A stretch of DNA of 64,000 nt. Origin: Pseudomonas parafulva. Lineage in GTDB: Bacteria > Pseudomonadota > Gammaproteobacteria > Pseudomonadales > Pseudomonadaceae. The stretch is taken from contig NZ_CP009747.1 of assembly GCF_000800255.1 (NCBI RefSeq), positions 3,782,001 through 3,846,000 on the forward strand. The letters run 5' to 3'. The notes beneath the pieces were generated by a model. It was not told the DNA's origin. It saw only the letters and a list, made by a program, of their open reading frames with translations, and searched no databases. Shown in pieces: positions 21,996-33,459 of this stretch (position 1 is the stretch's first letter; each line of letters opens with the position of its first letter). A program made the translations under genes and the position numbers.

Positions 21996-23117
21996 ATGCA
22001 CATCTACAAAGTTGGCGGCGCAGTACGCGACCGCCTGCTCGGGCGCCCGGTCAGCGATGTTGACTGGCTGGTGGTCGGCGCCACGGTCGAGGACATGCAC
22101 GCCCAGGGCTTTCGCCCGGTCGGCGCCGATTTCCCCGTGTTCATCCACCCGAAAACCGGCGAGGAATACGCCCTGGCGCGCACCGAGCGCAAGAGCGGTC
22201 GTGGCTACGGCGGCTTCACCTTTCACGCCAGCCCAGAGGTGACACTCGAAGAAGACCTCATCCGTCGCGACCTGACCATCAATGCCATGGCCGAAGACGC
22301 GCAAGGCAATCTGCTGGATCCATACAACGGAAAGGCGGATCTGGAAAACCGCATTCTTCGTCACGTTTCACCGGCGTTCGCCGAAGATCCCCTGCGCGTA
22401 CTGCGCGTTGCCCGGTTCGCTGCCCGCTATGCGCCGCTGGGCTTCAACGTCGCTGACGACACGCTGGCGCTGATGCGGCAACTCAGCGTCAGCGGGGAAC
22501 TACAGGCACTGACAGCCGAGCGGGCGTGGAAGGAAATCGAACGGGCGCTGATGGAAAGCCAACCTCAGGTGTTCATCGAGGTGCTGCGCGATTGCGGCGC
22601 GCTGCATGAGTTGATGCCAGAGCTCGATGGCTCCAGCCAGGCGCTCGCTCCGTTGCGTCAAGCGGCCGAGCACGACCAGTCGCTGCCGGTGCGCTGGGCC
22701 TGCCTGATGCTGGCCATCCACGACACCACGCAGATCAATGCCGTGAACCAGCGTTTCAAGGCACCACGCGACTGCCAGGAATTGGCGGGGTTGGTGGGTG
22801 ACTGCCTGCCGCTGGCCGACCGCGCGCGCGAACTCGAACCTTCAGCGCTGCTGGCGCTGCTGCAGAAATTCGATGTATACCGCCGGCCGCAGCGCTTCGA
22901 GGAGTTCATCGCGGCGTGCCAGATGGCAGCCTTCGCCCGTGGCGCGCGCAACTATGCACAAGCCGACTATCTGCGCGGCGCGGCATCGAAGGCACGGGGC
23001 GTGGATGTGAAACCGCTGGTGGCCAGAGGGCTGACCGGGCAGGCATTGGGTGAGGCGCTCAAGGCGGAGCGGCTGCACGTGCTGGCCCAGCACAAAGCCA
23101 CTGCGTCTTGCGTATAG
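21996..23117 (+). CDS. cca: tRNA CCA-adding nucleotidyltransferase
   Basis: Adds or repairs the 3'-CCA of tRNAs; class II nucleotidyltransferase of 373 aa. The head has [11 protein letters not shown] and DVDWLVVG with the metal-binding acidic pair, then [10 protein letters not shown] and [16 protein letters not shown]. The start is ATG at 21996 with GGAGG six bases upstream. Compared with E. coli Cca (412 aa, with an HD phosphohydrolase domain), the C-terminal part is short, and the only HD-like remnant is [10 protein letters not shown] without a full set of HD ligands, so phosphatase activity is unlikely. Confidence 0.94.
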   Translation: MHIYKVGGAVRDRLLGRPVSDVDWLVVGATVEDMHAQGFRPVGADFPVFIHPKTGEEYALARTERKSGRGYGGFTFHASPEVTLEEDLIRRDLTINAMAEDAQGNLLDPYNGKADLENRILRHVSPAFAEDPLRVLRVARFAARYAPLGFNVADDTLALMRQLSVSGELQALTAERAWKEIERALMESQPQVFIEVLRDCGALHELMPELDGSSQALAPLRQAAEHDQSLPVRWACLMLAIHDTTQINAVNQRFKAPRDCQELAGLVGDCLPLADRARELEPSALLALLQKFDVYRRPQRFEEFIAACQMAAFARGARNYAQADYLRGAASKARGVDVKPLVARGLTGQALGEALKAERLHVLAQHKATASCV

Positions 23118-23120
23118 CCG

Positions 23121-23636
23121 CTAGGCGCCGCCTGGCGTCAACTGCAAGCCGCGCCACTCGAACGGCACCGGCGCCAGCACCTGCTGAATGTCAGCCTCAC
23201 GCCAAAGTTGCGCCATGACCTTGCCCTGCCCCGGATGCACCAGATCAGGCGCCAGCAGCGACAGCGGCCAGAGCACGAACGCATTCTTCAGGATCTCGGC
23301 GCGTGGCAGTACCAGGCCATCGAAGGTGCCGTTCAGGTCATCGAACATCAGCACGTCGATATCCAACGGCAAGCCTTTTCGGTCCGGCGCATAGCGGCCG
23401 TTGTCGGCTTCGATGAACTTGAGTCGGCGGTCCAGTTCCAGTAATGGCATGTCGGTTTGACCGCTGACCACCAGATTGAAAAACGGCCCGCTCTTGATGC
23501 CCACGGCTTGGCTTTCGAACACCGCCGAGCAGCGCATGTCACTGAGGATGCCGGCCAGCGCGTCGAGCCCCGCGCACAGATGGCGCTCGCGCTCGGTGTT
23601 GCTGCCCAGGCCCAGATAAACGGTGCTCAGAGACAT
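23121..23636 (-). CDS. folK: 2-amino-4-hydroxy-6-hydroxymethyldihydropteridine pyrophosphokinase
   Basis: Transfers pyrophosphate from ATP to the pterin in folate synthesis; 171 aa. The N-terminus VYLGLGSNTERERHL and the HPPK signature DRKGLPLDIDVLMF are present, followed by LPRAEILKNAFVLWPL. It overlaps folB by ten bases and is downstream of it, so folB-folK are coupled. It converges on cca with a three-base gap. Confidence 0.93.
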   Translation of the reverse strand: MSLSTVYLGLGSNTERERHLCAGLDALAGILSDMRCSAVFESQAVGIKSGPFFNLVVSGQTDMPLLELDRRLKFIEADNGRYAPDRKGLPLDIDVLMFDDLNGTFDGLVLPRAEILKNAFVLWPLSLLAPDLVHPGQGKVMAQLWREADIQQVLAPVPFEWRGLQLTPGGA

Positions 23637-23983
23637 CCGCGCTCGATCTCCACACCTACGCCACCCCGCGCCGCCGGTACGGCTCCGGGCTTGGTCAGCT
23701 TCAGTCGCATCCAGGGGATGTCGAACTCGGCCATCAGCGTTGCCGCCAGGCGCTCGGCAAAGGTTTCCACCAACTCGAAGCGCGACTGCTCGGCGAACGC
23801 CTGGACACGCGCCGAGACACTGGCGTAGTCGAGCGCCAGGCTGAGGTCGTCACCGGCTGCAGCGGGACGGTTGTCCCAGGCAAAACTCAGGTCCAGGCGC
23901 AGGCACTGGCGAATGTCGCGCTCCCAGTCGTAGGCGCCGATGACCGTATCGACCTCCAGCCCTTCGATGAACACTCTGTCCAA
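23627..23983 (-). CDS. folB: Dihydroneopterin aldolase
   Basis: Retro-aldol cleavage (and epimerisation) of dihydroneopterin in folate synthesis; 118 aa, the family length. Segments [40 protein letters not shown] and [11 protein letters not shown] match FolB. The start is a TTG at 23981-23983, chosen because GGAGAG lies seven bases upstream and homologues begin at this residue; a TTG eight codons earlier is less likely. It precedes and overlaps folK and is divergent from plsY. Confidence 0.92.
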   Translation of the reverse strand: MDRVFIEGLEVDTVIGAYDWERDIRQCLRLDLSFAWDNRPAAAGDDLSLALDYASVSARVQAFAEQSRFELVETFAERLAATLMAEFDIPWMRLKLTKPGAVPAARGGVGVEIERGCL

Positions 23984-24057
23984 GCACTTCTCTCCACAGC
24001 ACGACAAGGGCGACGGGCGCCGTTAGAATCAGGGCGTCCCCGCCCGGAATAGTTAGC

Positions 24058-24627
24058 ATGTTTTGGTTACTGGCGCTGCTCGCCTACCTGCTCGGCTCGC
24101 TGTCCTTCGCCATCGTCCTGAGCCGCCTCGGCGGCCACCCGGACCCGCGTTTCAGCGGATCAGGCAACGCCGGTGCGACCAACATGCTGCGCCTGGCAGG
24201 GCGCAAGCTGGCCATCCTCACCCTGCTCGGCGACCTGTGCAAGGGTTTGCTGCCCGTGCTGTTGGCCGACTTTGTCGGCCTGAGCCTGCAAGACCAAGCC
24301 TGGATCGGCCTGTGCGCGGTGCTCGGCCACCTGTTTCCGCTGTACTTCCGTTTCAAGGGCGGCAAGGGCGTAGCCACTGCCGCCGGCATGCTCATGGGCT
24401 TGTATTTTCCCGCGGCGCTACTGGCGGTGGCAGCCTGGCTGCTGACCTTCTACCTGACCCGTACCAGCTCGCTGGCCGCGCTGATCGCCACACCCTTGAC
24501 CCTGCCCCTGCTGGCCTGGCGCGAGCCTGCGGCGCTGCTGCCGATGAGCGTGCTCACCGTGCTGATCGTCTGGCGCCACCGCAACAACCTGCGCGACCTG
24601 TTCGCCGGACGCGAGCGCCACTTCTGA
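24058..24627 (+). CDS. plsY: Acyl-phosphate:glycerol-3-phosphate acyltransferase
   Basis: Integral membrane enzyme of 189 aa that makes 1-acyl-glycerol-3-phosphate from acyl-phosphate, the first step of phospholipid synthesis. It has several hydrophobic helices and the PlsY motifs [23 protein letters not shown] and [21 protein letters not shown]. It is divergent from folB and convergent with tsaD, the usual Pseudomonas arrangement. Confidence 0.94.
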   Translation: MFWLLALLAYLLGSLSFAIVLSRLGGHPDPRFSGSGNAGATNMLRLAGRKLAILTLLGDLCKGLLPVLLADFVGLSLQDQAWIGLCAVLGHLFPLYFRFKGGKGVATAAGMLMGLYFPAALLAVAAWLLTFYLTRTSSLAALIATPLTLPLLAWREPAALLPMSVLTVLIVWRHRNNLRDLFAGRERHF

Positions 24628-24636
24628 GCCCCGCCG

Positions 24637-25662
24637 TCAAAGCGGCGGCAGTTGCTCCATCGGCCAGCGCGCCTGCACGCTGATCGCCAGATCCTGCTGC
24701 TGGCCCGCCAATAGCCGCTGGCACCCAGCGTAGGCAATCATCGCGCCGTTATCGGTGCAGAACTTCGCACGCGCGTAGTACACATTGCCGCCCATGCTGG
24801 CCAACATGCCTTCGAGCGAGGTGCGCAACGCCTTATTCGCACTCACGCCGCCAGCGATGACCAGGCGCTTGAGGCCAGTCTGCTTGAGCGCACGCTTGCA
24901 CTTGATGGTCAGAGTCTCCACCACCGCCTGCTGGAACGCCAGCGACAGGTCGCAACGGGTTTGCTCGCTGTCGTCCCCGGCATTGCGGCACTGCTGCCAG
25001 GTATTGAGGGCGAAGGTCTTGAGGCCGCTGAAACTGAATTCCAGGCCCGGACGATCGGTCATGGGCCGAGGGAACACGAAACGTCCGGGGGTGCCCTGCT
25101 CGGCCAGGCGGGCGATTTCGGGACCACCCGGATAATTCAGGCCGATCAGCTTGGCGGTCTTGTCGAACGCTTCGCCGGCAGCGTCATCCAGGCTTTCACC
25201 CAAGAGCGCGTATTGGCCAATGCCATCGACCTGCACCAACTGCGTGTGACCGCCGGACACCAACAAGGCGACGAACGGAAACTGCGGCGGCTGCTCTTCG
25301 AGCATGGGTGCCAGCAGGTGACCTTCCATGTGATGGACACCGATGGCCGGAATGTCCCAGGCGAACGCCAGCGCCTGCGCACAAGACGCGCCCACCAGCA
25401 GCGCACCGACCAGGCCGGGGCCGGCGGTGTAGGCGATGGCGTCGATATCCTGGGCAACCTTGCCGGCCTCATCGAGCACTTCACGAATCAGCGGCAGCAT
25501 GCGCTTGACGTGGTCACGCGAGGCGAGCTCGGGCACCACGCCGCCGTAGACGCGGTGCAGGTCGATCTGGCTGAACAGCGCATCGGCCAACAGGCCGCGT
25601 TCGCTGTCGTATAATGCGACGCCAGTTTCGTCGCAGGATGTTTCCAATCCCAGTACTAGCAT
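24637..25662 (-). CDS. tsaD: tRNA N6-threonylcarbamoyladenosine transferase TsaD
   Basis: Catalytic subunit for t6A modification of tRNAs reading ANN codons, with TsaB and TsaE; 341 aa. Signatures are [16 protein letters not shown], the iron-binding pair in [12 protein letters not shown], the nucleotide loop [12 protein letters not shown] and C-terminal [11 protein letters not shown] with its metal Asp. It is divergent from rpsU, as in most gammaproteobacteria. Confidence 0.96.
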   Translation of the reverse strand: MLVLGLETSCDETGVALYDSERGLLADALFSQIDLHRVYGGVVPELASRDHVKRMLPLIREVLDEAGKVAQDIDAIAYTAGPGLVGALLVGASCAQALAFAWDIPAIGVHHMEGHLLAPMLEEQPPQFPFVALLVSGGHTQLVQVDGIGQYALLGESLDDAAGEAFDKTAKLIGLNYPGGPEIARLAEQGTPGRFVFPRPMTDRPGLEFSFSGLKTFALNTWQQCRNAGDDSEQTRCDLSLAFQQAVVETLTIKCKRALKQTGLKRLVIAGGVSANKALRTSLEGMLASMGGNVYYARAKFCTDNGAMIAYAGCQRLLAGQQQDLAISVQARWPMEQLPPL

Positions 25663-25766
25663 GGGTCCGTGCCTTGTGGAGGCTGAATGCGAAGCCGCGC
25701 ATTCTAGTCGCCGTACCCAGTGCCGACCAGCGGTTTTCGATCAGAGGCTTTGCATTCCGCCACACT

Positions 25767-25789
25767 AAGGGTTAACATCCGCAACCCTT
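25767..25789. promoter_or_regulatory. 7-bp perfect dyad in the tsaD-rpsU divergent region
   Basis: AAGGGTT and AACCCTT face each other across nine bases, 78 bases before the rpsU start. A TTGAAA at 25788-25793 could be a -35 box for rpsU, but the expected -10 position (CACCTT) is poor. The dyad may be an operator or a leader hairpin. Confidence 0.3.
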
Positions 25790-25866
25790 GAAAACTGACG
25801 TTCTCCAGCACACCTTTGTTTTGCCAGGAGCACGTCCACCCCGGTAATGAATTAAGGTAGCCCTGG

Positions 25867-26082
25867 ATGCCAGCCGTCAAAGTTAAAGAGAACGAACCCT
25901 TCGACGTAGCTCTGCGTCGTTTCAAGCGCTCCTGCGAAAAAGCCGGTGTATTGGCTGAAGTTCGTAGCCGCGAGTTTTACGAAAAGCCGACCGCCGAGCG
26001 TAAGCGCAAAGCCGCTGCTGCCGTGAAGCGTCACGCCAAGAAAGTCCAGCGCGAACAGCGCCGCGCCGTTCGTCTGTACTAA
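25867..26082 (+). CDS. rpsU: 30S ribosomal protein S21
   Basis: Small basic ribosomal protein of 71 aa that aids mRNA base-pairing on the 30S subunit. The sequence [25 protein letters not shown] and the Arg/Lys-rich C-terminus are diagnostic. ATG at 25867 has AAGG about seven bases upstream. It is the first gene of the rpsU-dnaG-rpoD macromolecular synthesis operon, linking translation, replication and transcription initiation. Confidence 0.98.
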   Translation: MPAVKVKENEPFDVALRRFKRSCEKAGVLAEVRSREFYEKPTAERKRKAAAAVKRHAKKVQREQRRAVRLY

Positions 26083-26111
26083 TACAGACGTTCTACGCAA
26101 GGCTTCTGCCC

Positions 26112-26132
26112 AGCCCGGCCTCGTGCCGGGCT
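26112..26132 (+). terminator. Hairpin between rpsU and dnaG, probable partial terminator
   Basis: AGCCCGGC and GCCGGGCT pair across CTCGT, 29 bases after rpsU. No U-tract follows. The enterobacterial operon has a partial terminator at the same place that keeps S21 in excess over primase, so a similar role is likely here. Confidence 0.55.
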
Positions 26133-26311
26133 AATGGCAGTTGTAGCTGCAAATCCCAAGCCCTGTGCTTCGGGCGCCCAGACTCCGGTCATCGGGCATC
26201 TATTCAGCGCTTCACCCTCGAACGCCCGACGCGGCAGGTGAACCGCGCACTCGCATCTCCTTTGCTGCACTTCTGCGATTAGACTTGCCGTAGCCAGATA
26301 ACGAGACTGCC

Positions 26312-28294
26312 ATGGCCGGGCTGATTCCCCAGAGCTTCATCGATGATCTTCTCAACCGCACCGACATCGTCGATGTGGTGAGTTCGCGCATCCAGCTGAA
26401 GAAGACCGGCAAGAACCACTCGGCCTGCTGTCCGTTCCACAAGGAAAAGACCCCGTCCTTCACCGTCAGTCCCGACAAGCAGTTCTACTACTGCTTCGGC
26501 TGCGGCGCCGGGGGCAACGCCTTGGGCTTCATCATGGACCACGACAACCTGGAGTTTCCCCAGGCGGTCGAGGAACTGGCCCGCGCCGCGGGCATGGAAG
26601 TACCCCGCGAGGAGGGCCGACGCGGACAAAAGCCGCGCCAGCCCACCGACTCGCCTCTGTATCCGCTGCTCGAAGCCGCGGCCGAGTTCTATCGCCAGGC
26701 CTTGCGCAATCATCCGACGCGCAAGGCGGCAGTCGAATACCTCAAAGGCCGAGGCCTGTCCGGGGAAATCGCCCGTGATTTCGGCCTGGGCTTCGCGCCG
26801 CCGGGCTGGGACAACCTGTTCAAGCACCTGGGCGCGGACACCCTGCAGCAAAAAGTCATGATCGACGCCGGCTTGCTCATCGAGAACGCCGAAAGTGGCA
26901 AGCGCTACGACCGCTTCCGTGACCGGGTGATGTTCCCCATCCGCGACAGCCGCGGCCGCGTGATCGCCTTCGGTGGTCGGGTGCTGGGCGATGACAAGCC
27001 CAAGTACCTGAACTCCCCGGAAACCCCGGTGTTCCACAAGGGCCAGGAACTCTACGGGCTGTACGAGGCGCGCAAGCACAACCGCAACCTCGACGAAATC
27101 ATCGTGGTCGAGGGCTACATGGACGTCATAGCCCTGGCCCAGCAAGGCTTGCGCAATGCCGTAGCGACCCTCGGCACCGCCACCAGCGAGGAGCACCTCA
27201 AGCGCCTGTTTCGCGTGGTGCCCAACGTACTGTTCTGCTTCGACGGCGACCAGGCCGGACGAAAAGCCGCCTGGCGCGCCCTGGAAGCCGCACTGCCAAC
27301 ACTTCAGGATGGTCGCCGCGCGCGCTTCCTGTTCCTGCCCGAAGGTGAAGACCCGGACACCCTGGTCCGTGCCGAGGGCACCGATGCCTTCCAGGCGCGG
27401 ATCCACCAGCACGCGCAACCGCTCGCCGACTACTTCTTCGAGCAACTGAGCAACGAAGCCGACCCGCGGTCACTGGAAGGCAAGGCGCACATGGCGACCC
27501 TGGCTGCACCGTTGATCGAAAAAATTCCGGGCGCCAATTTGCGTCAGTTGATGCGCAACAGGCTGAAGGAAATCACCGGCCTGGACATGCAGCAAATGGA
27601 GCAACTGGCCCAGCAGCCGGCAGCCCCCAACGTACCGGACTACGATCCAGGCTATGACTACGACGCCATGGCCAGCTATACCCCGGACTTCTCCGAACAG
27701 CACTACGACTATGGCCAGGCGCAGCCCGAACAGCAGCCCTGGACGCCCCCCAAGGGGGGCTCGAAAAAGCCCTGGGAGGGCAAAGGCAAGCCCTGGGACA
27801 AGCAGCGCAAAGGCGGCAGAGGCTGGCAGCGCGATGAGGCTCCGCCACGCACCCCAGCCCCCGTGGAACCCCCGGCTCTCGCGGCCTTGCGCACTTTACT
27901 GCACTACCCGCTGCTGGCCGGCAAGGTGGAAGATGCCAGCCATTTCGCTGCCGAGGAACACCTCTACAGCCAGCTGTTGGTGGCCTTGATCGAAGCCGTG
28001 CAGAAAAATCCTGGTCTAAGCTCGATGCAGTTGATCGCGCGCTGGCACGGCACCGACCAAGGCCGCCTGTTGCGGGCACTGGCGGAGAAGGAATGGCTCA
28101 TCGATGCCGATAACCTTGAACAACAGTTTTTCGACACCATTACTAGCTTGTCTGCTCGCCAGCGCGAGCGAAGCCTGGAACATCTGCTCAGGAAAGCACG
28201 TCAAAGTGAGCTGAGCGGCGAGGAAAAATCGCAGCTTCTTGCCCTTTTGAGCAGGAATGTTCCCGCACAAACCCCGACCTCATCTGGCGCGTGA
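26312..28294 (+). CDS. dnaG: DNA primase
   Basis: Synthesises RNA primers at the replication fork; 660 aa. The N-terminal zinc finger uses C40, H43, C61 and C64 (CPFH ... CFGC). The Toprim core shows VVEGYMDVIALAQ and CFDGDQAGRKAAW. A long linker rich in Gly, Lys, Trp and Pro (about residues 455-530, e.g. GGSKKPWEGKGKPWDKQRKG) separates the polymerase core from the C-terminal DnaB-binding helical domain. It is the middle gene of the rpsU-dnaG-rpoD operon. Confidence 0.97.
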   Translation: MAGLIPQSFIDDLLNRTDIVDVVSSRIQLKKTGKNHSACCPFHKEKTPSFTVSPDKQFYYCFGCGAGGNALGFIMDHDNLEFPQAVEELARAAGMEVPREEGRRGQKPRQPTDSPLYPLLEAAAEFYRQALRNHPTRKAAVEYLKGRGLSGEIARDFGLGFAPPGWDNLFKHLGADTLQQKVMIDAGLLIENAESGKRYDRFRDRVMFPIRDSRGRVIAFGGRVLGDDKPKYLNSPETPVFHKGQELYGLYEARKHNRNLDEIIVVEGYMDVIALAQQGLRNAVATLGTATSEEHLKRLFRVVPNVLFCFDGDQAGRKAAWRALEAALPTLQDGRRARFLFLPEGEDPDTLVRAEGTDAFQARIHQHAQPLADYFFEQLSNEADPRSLEGKAHMATLAAPLIEKIPGANLRQLMRNRLKEITGLDMQQMEQLAQQPAAPNVPDYDPGYDYDAMASYTPDFSEQHYDYGQAQPEQQPWTPPKGGSKKPWEGKGKPWDKQRKGGRGWQRDEAPPRTPAPVEPPALAALRTLLHYPLLAGKVEDASHFAAEEHLYSQLLVALIEAVQKNPGLSSMQLIARWHGTDQGRLLRALAEKEWLIDADNLEQQFFDTITSLSARQRERSLEHLLRKARQSELSGEEKSQLLALLSRNVPAQTPTSSGA

Positions 28295-28308
28295 GGTCCA
28301 TGCTCGGG

Positions 28309-28314
28309 TATAAT
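28309..28314 (+). promoter_or_regulatory. Candidate rpoD promoter -10 box
   Basis: A perfect TATAAT lies in the 67-base gap between dnaG and rpoD, 47 bases before the rpoD start. The -35 region (near 28286) is poor. Independent rpoD promoters in or after dnaG are known in enterobacteria. Confidence 0.5.
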
Positions 28315-28361
28315 CCTCGGCTTGTTTTTTGCCCGCCAAGACCTTCAGTGGATAGGGTGTT

Positions 28362-30212
<1,851 letters not shown>

Positions 30213-30217
30213 TGACG

Positions 30218-30242
30218 AACCCCGGCCCAGGCCGGGGTTTTT
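30218..30242 (+). terminator. Rho-independent terminator after rpoD
   Basis: AACCCCGGC pairs with GCCGGGGTT around a four-base loop and the stem runs into five T residues. It begins five bases after the rpoD stop and ends the rpsU-dnaG-rpoD operon. Confidence 0.9.
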
Positions 30243-30342
30243 CTTGGGCGACAAAAACCTGCAGGCCGTTGGCCGCATTCCTCGGCACCGTTCATCCCGG
30301 CACGTCTACACTCGAATCAGCCCCTTTGATCGAGAGTTCGCC

Positions 30343-33129
30343 ATGCCCTTGCTGCCGGCACTTGTGCTGTTGCTCTTGCTGATCTGGAACACAACTGCCA
30401 GCGCTTTGACCGACCAGAACACTGCTGCCGCCCTAGCCCCTGCGTCCGAATCGTCTTCGCAGATTCGGCCTACCGACGCCAACCTCACCGTGGATGCCCG
30501 CAGTCATGCGCCAATGCAGGTCGTCGATCGTCAGCAAGTGGTCCTGTGGCACAACCTGTTGCTGCTTGGCTTGCCAGCGCTTGCCGCCGTGGTGGCGATT
30601 CTCATCGCCATGTTGCGGATCAATCGCCGCCTGACTTCGGAAATTTCTCGGCGAATCGCCCTCGAGCAGGAGTTGCGCAGCAGCGAATACCATTATCGAG
30701 GCCTGATCGAGAGCCTGTCGGCAGTGGCCTGGGAAGCCGATGCCAACGATTTCACTTACAGCTACGTCTCCCCCCACGCCGAGGATCTGCTCGGTTATCC
30801 ACAGCGCGAGTGGCTCAAGCCTGGTTTCTGGCGCGGCATTCTGCACCCCGATGACGCCCTCCGTGTGCAGCACTACTGCGACAGCGAAACGGCAGCGGGC
30901 CGCGACCACAGCCTGGACTACCGTGTGATACGTGCCGACGGCCAGACACTGTGGGTGCGCAACATCGTCAGCATGATCGGCCACGGTCATAAACCGCTGA
31001 TTCGCGGCCTGATGATCGACATCAGCGAAACCAAGCGCACCGAAGAGGCGCTGCGTCTTTCCGAACAGAAGTTCGCCAAGGCCTTCCATGCCTCGCCCGA
31101 CGGCCTGCTGCTGTCACGCCAGCGCGACGGCTTGCTGTTGGAGGTCAACGAGGGCTTCTGCCGCCTGACCGGCTACGACATCGACCCCAACCGCGATCAG
31201 AACAGCCTGGACCTGGGCATCTGGGCCGACCTCGACGAGCGCGCGCGCCTGGTCGAACGCTTGCGCCGCGACGGCTTCGTGCGCGATTTCAGCTGCCATA
31301 TCCGCCGCAGCGATGGTCAGATTCGGCTATGCGAAGTGTCTGCGCGACCGCTGCCCATCGGCGACACCGACTGCATGCTGACCATTACCCGCGATATCAC
31401 CGAACGCCACCTGATGCAGGAAAAGCTGCAACTGGCCGCCACGGTATTCGAGAACACGGCCGAAGGCGTGCTCATCACCGATCCCGAGCAGCACATCAGT
31501 GCGGTCAACCGCGCCTTCAGCGAGATCACCGGCTACAGCGAACACGAAGCCCTCGGCCAGACGCCACGCCTGCTCGCCTCGGGCCAGCACGACAGCGCTT
31601 TTTACGCCGCCCTCTGGCATCAGCTCTGCGCCGAAGGCCACTGGCAGGGCGAAATCTGCAATCGACGCAAGAACGGTGAACTCTATCCCAGTTGGCTGAC
31701 CATCAGCGCCGTGCGCAACCGCGAGGGGGAGATCAGCCACTTCGTCGCGGTCTTCGCCGACATCTCCAGCCTCAAGCACGCCCAGGCGGAACTGGACTAC
31801 CAGGCTCACCACGACCCGTTGACCGGCCTGCCCAACCGCACCCTGTTCGAGAACCGCCTGCAAGCCACCCTCAACTGCGCCCAGGCCCCCAACCGCCAGG
31901 GCGCCGTGCTGTTTCTCGACCTCGACCGCTTCAAGCACATCAACGACAGCCTCGGTCATCCCGTCGGCGACCTGCTGCTCAAAGGCATTGCCCAGCGCCT
32001 CAGGGAGCAGGTGCGCGATGTCGACACCGTGGCACGCCTGGGCGGCGACGAGTTCATCATTCTCCTGCCCGGCCTGCACCGCCCCAGCGATGCCAGTGCC
32101 ATCGCCAACAAGCTGCTGGCCTGCTTCCACGCCCCGGTGCAGGCGGGCGAGCACGAGTTCTTCACCAGCGCCAGCATCGGCATCAGCCTCTACCCGCAAG
32201 ACGGCACCGACGTCGCCACCCTGATCCGCAACGCCGACGCCGCCATGTACCGCTCCAAAGCCAAAGGCCGCAACCGCGTGGAGAGCTACACCCTGGACCT
32301 CACCACCCAGGCCAACGAACGGATCTTCCTCGAACACGAACTGCGCCGGGCCATCGAGCGCAACGAACTGAGCCTGTACTACCAACCCAAGTTCAGCCTC
32401 AAGACCCAGGCCCTGGTCGGCGCCGAAGCGCTGGTACGCTGGACGCACCCCACTTTCGGCGAAGTGCCACCCGAACAGTTCATTCACCTGGCCGAAGAGA
32501 ACGGCAGCATCCTGCAATTAGGTGATTGGGTGCTGGAGCAGGCCTGCCGGCAGATGCACCAGTGGAAGCACGCCTACGCACCGTTCGGCCCGTTGTCGAT
32601 CAACCTGGCCGGCGCGCAGTTGCGCCAGCCGAGCCTGGCGCGGCGCATCGAACACCTGCTCGGCACCTTCCAGCTCCAGGCCGGCGACCTGCAGTTGGAG
32701 ATCACCGAGAACTTCATCATGAGCCAGGCCGAAGAGGCCCTGGCCATCCTGCACCAACTCAAGGGCCTGGGCGTGCAACTGGCGATCGACGACTTCGGCA
32801 CGGGTTACTCGTCGCTCAGCTACCTCAAGCGCCTGCCGCTGGATATCCTCAAGATCGACCAGTCGTTCATCCGAGGCCTGCCGGACGATCCCCACGACGC
32901 CGCCATCGCCCGCGCCATCATCGCCCTGGGCCGCAGCATGCAACTGACGATCATTGCCGAAGGCGTGGAAACCCCGGCCCAGCAACGCTTCCTGGCGGCT
33001 GAAGGGTGTGAGCAGATTCAGGGCTACATCGTCAGCCTGCCGCTGCCGGCCGAGCAGTTCGCCGCGCGCTTTCTTCGCATAGCACCAACGGATCTTTCAG
33101 ATGGCACCCATGGCCAACCCTCGTTATAA
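30343..33129 (+). CDS. Membrane PAS-GGDEF-EAL cyclic-di-GMP protein
   Basis: Bifunctional-type c-di-GMP signalling protein of 928 aa. An N-terminal hydrophobic segment or signal (1-22), a short periplasmic part, and a transmembrane helix (about 69-92) are followed by three PAS domains (about 115-485). The GGDEF domain (about 495-655) has an intact ARLGGDEFIILL. The EAL domain (about 668-915) has AEALVRW, ITENFIM, IDDFGTGYSSLSYLK, LKIDQSFI and AEGVET, so all main catalytic residues for phosphodiesterase action are present. ATG at 30343 was preferred because an upstream in-frame start would lie in the rpoD terminator. Which activity dominates cannot be told from sequence. Confidence 0.9.
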   Translation: MPLLPALVLLLLLIWNTTASALTDQNTAAALAPASESSSQIRPTDANLTVDARSHAPMQVVDRQQVVLWHNLLLLGLPALAAVVAILIAMLRINRRLTSEISRRIALEQELRSSEYHYRGLIESLSAVAWEADANDFTYSYVSPHAEDLLGYPQREWLKPGFWRGILHPDDALRVQHYCDSETAAGRDHSLDYRVIRADGQTLWVRNIVSMIGHGHKPLIRGLMIDISETKRTEEALRLSEQKFAKAFHASPDGLLLSRQRDGLLLEVNEGFCRLTGYDIDPNRDQNSLDLGIWADLDERARLVERLRRDGFVRDFSCHIRRSDGQIRLCEVSARPLPIGDTDCMLTITRDITERHLMQEKLQLAATVFENTAEGVLITDPEQHISAVNRAFSEITGYSEHEALGQTPRLLASGQHDSAFYAALWHQLCAEGHWQGEICNRRKNGELYPSWLTISAVRNREGEISHFVAVFADISSLKHAQAELDYQAHHDPLTGLPNRTLFENRLQATLNCAQAPNRQGAVLFLDLDRFKHINDSLGHPVGDLLLKGIAQRLREQVRDVDTVARLGGDEFIILLPGLHRPSDASAIANKLLACFHAPVQAGEHEFFTSASIGISLYPQDGTDVATLIRNADAAMYRSKAKGRNRVESYTLDLTTQANERIFLEHELRRAIERNELSLYYQPKFSLKTQALVGAEALVRWTHPTFGEVPPEQFIHLAEENGSILQLGDWVLEQACRQMHQWKHAYAPFGPLSINLAGAQLRQPSLARRIEHLLGTFQLQAGDLQLEITENFIMSQAEEALAILHQLKGLGVQLAIDDFGTGYSSLSYLKRLPLDILKIDQSFIRGLPDDPHDAAIARAIIALGRSMQLTIIAEGVETPAQQRFLAAEGCEQIQGYIVSLPLPAEQFAARFLRIAPTDLSDGTHGQPSL

Positions 33130-33130
33130 T
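33125..33130 (+). promoter_or_regulatory. -10 box of the tRNA-Ile2 promoter
   Basis: Perfect TATAAT ending 15 bases before the tRNA, followed by a GC-rich discriminator typical of growth-rate and stringently controlled stable RNA promoters. It overlaps the last codons of the GGDEF-EAL gene. The -35 (near 33102) is weak. Confidence 0.6.
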
Positions 33131-33144
33131 CGCGCCGACCTCTG

Positions 33145-33221
33145 GGGCCTATAGCTCAGTTGGTTAGAGCAGAGGACTCATAATCCTTTGGTCCACGGTT
33201 CGAGTCCGTGTGGGCCCACCA
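33145..33221 (+). tRNA. ileX: tRNA-Ile2 (anticodon CAU, lysidine-modified)
   Basis: A 77-base tRNA with encoded CCA. The acceptor stem GGGCCTA pairs with TGGGCCC, the D arm has AGCTCAGTTGGTTAGAGC, and the T arm has GGTTCGAGTCC. The anticodon CAT is at 33179-33181 in loop CTCATAA. The GACTCATAATC context matches bacterial tRNA-Ile2 (read as AUA after TilS converts C34 to lysidine) rather than initiator or elongator tRNA-Met, so automatic calls of tRNA-Met would be misleading. Confidence 0.88.
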
Positions 33222-33227
33222 TGTTAG

Positions 33228-33249
33228 AAGCCGCGCATTGCGCGGCTTT
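33228..33249 (+). terminator. Rho-independent terminator after tRNA-Ile2
   Basis: AAGCCGCGC pairs with GCGCGGCTT across ATT, six bases after the tRNA, followed by TGTCGTTT. Confidence 0.75.
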
Positions 33250-33459
33250 GTCGTTTCTGGCGGCGGCCGTTTTCATGTGGCACTAGAACTCACTGACCAC
33301 AAACAGTCCACACCAGCACATTAGACAGTGAGCCGGGTAGCGCATCGTATTCGGCTCCCGGATCTGTCAGTTGACGAGCTCCGCTTTGTCTAGTTTCCCA
33401 AGCGGCTCCCCTCAAACCCCCGTACCATCGCCTGAGTCCACCGCACCAAGAGCCCCGCC

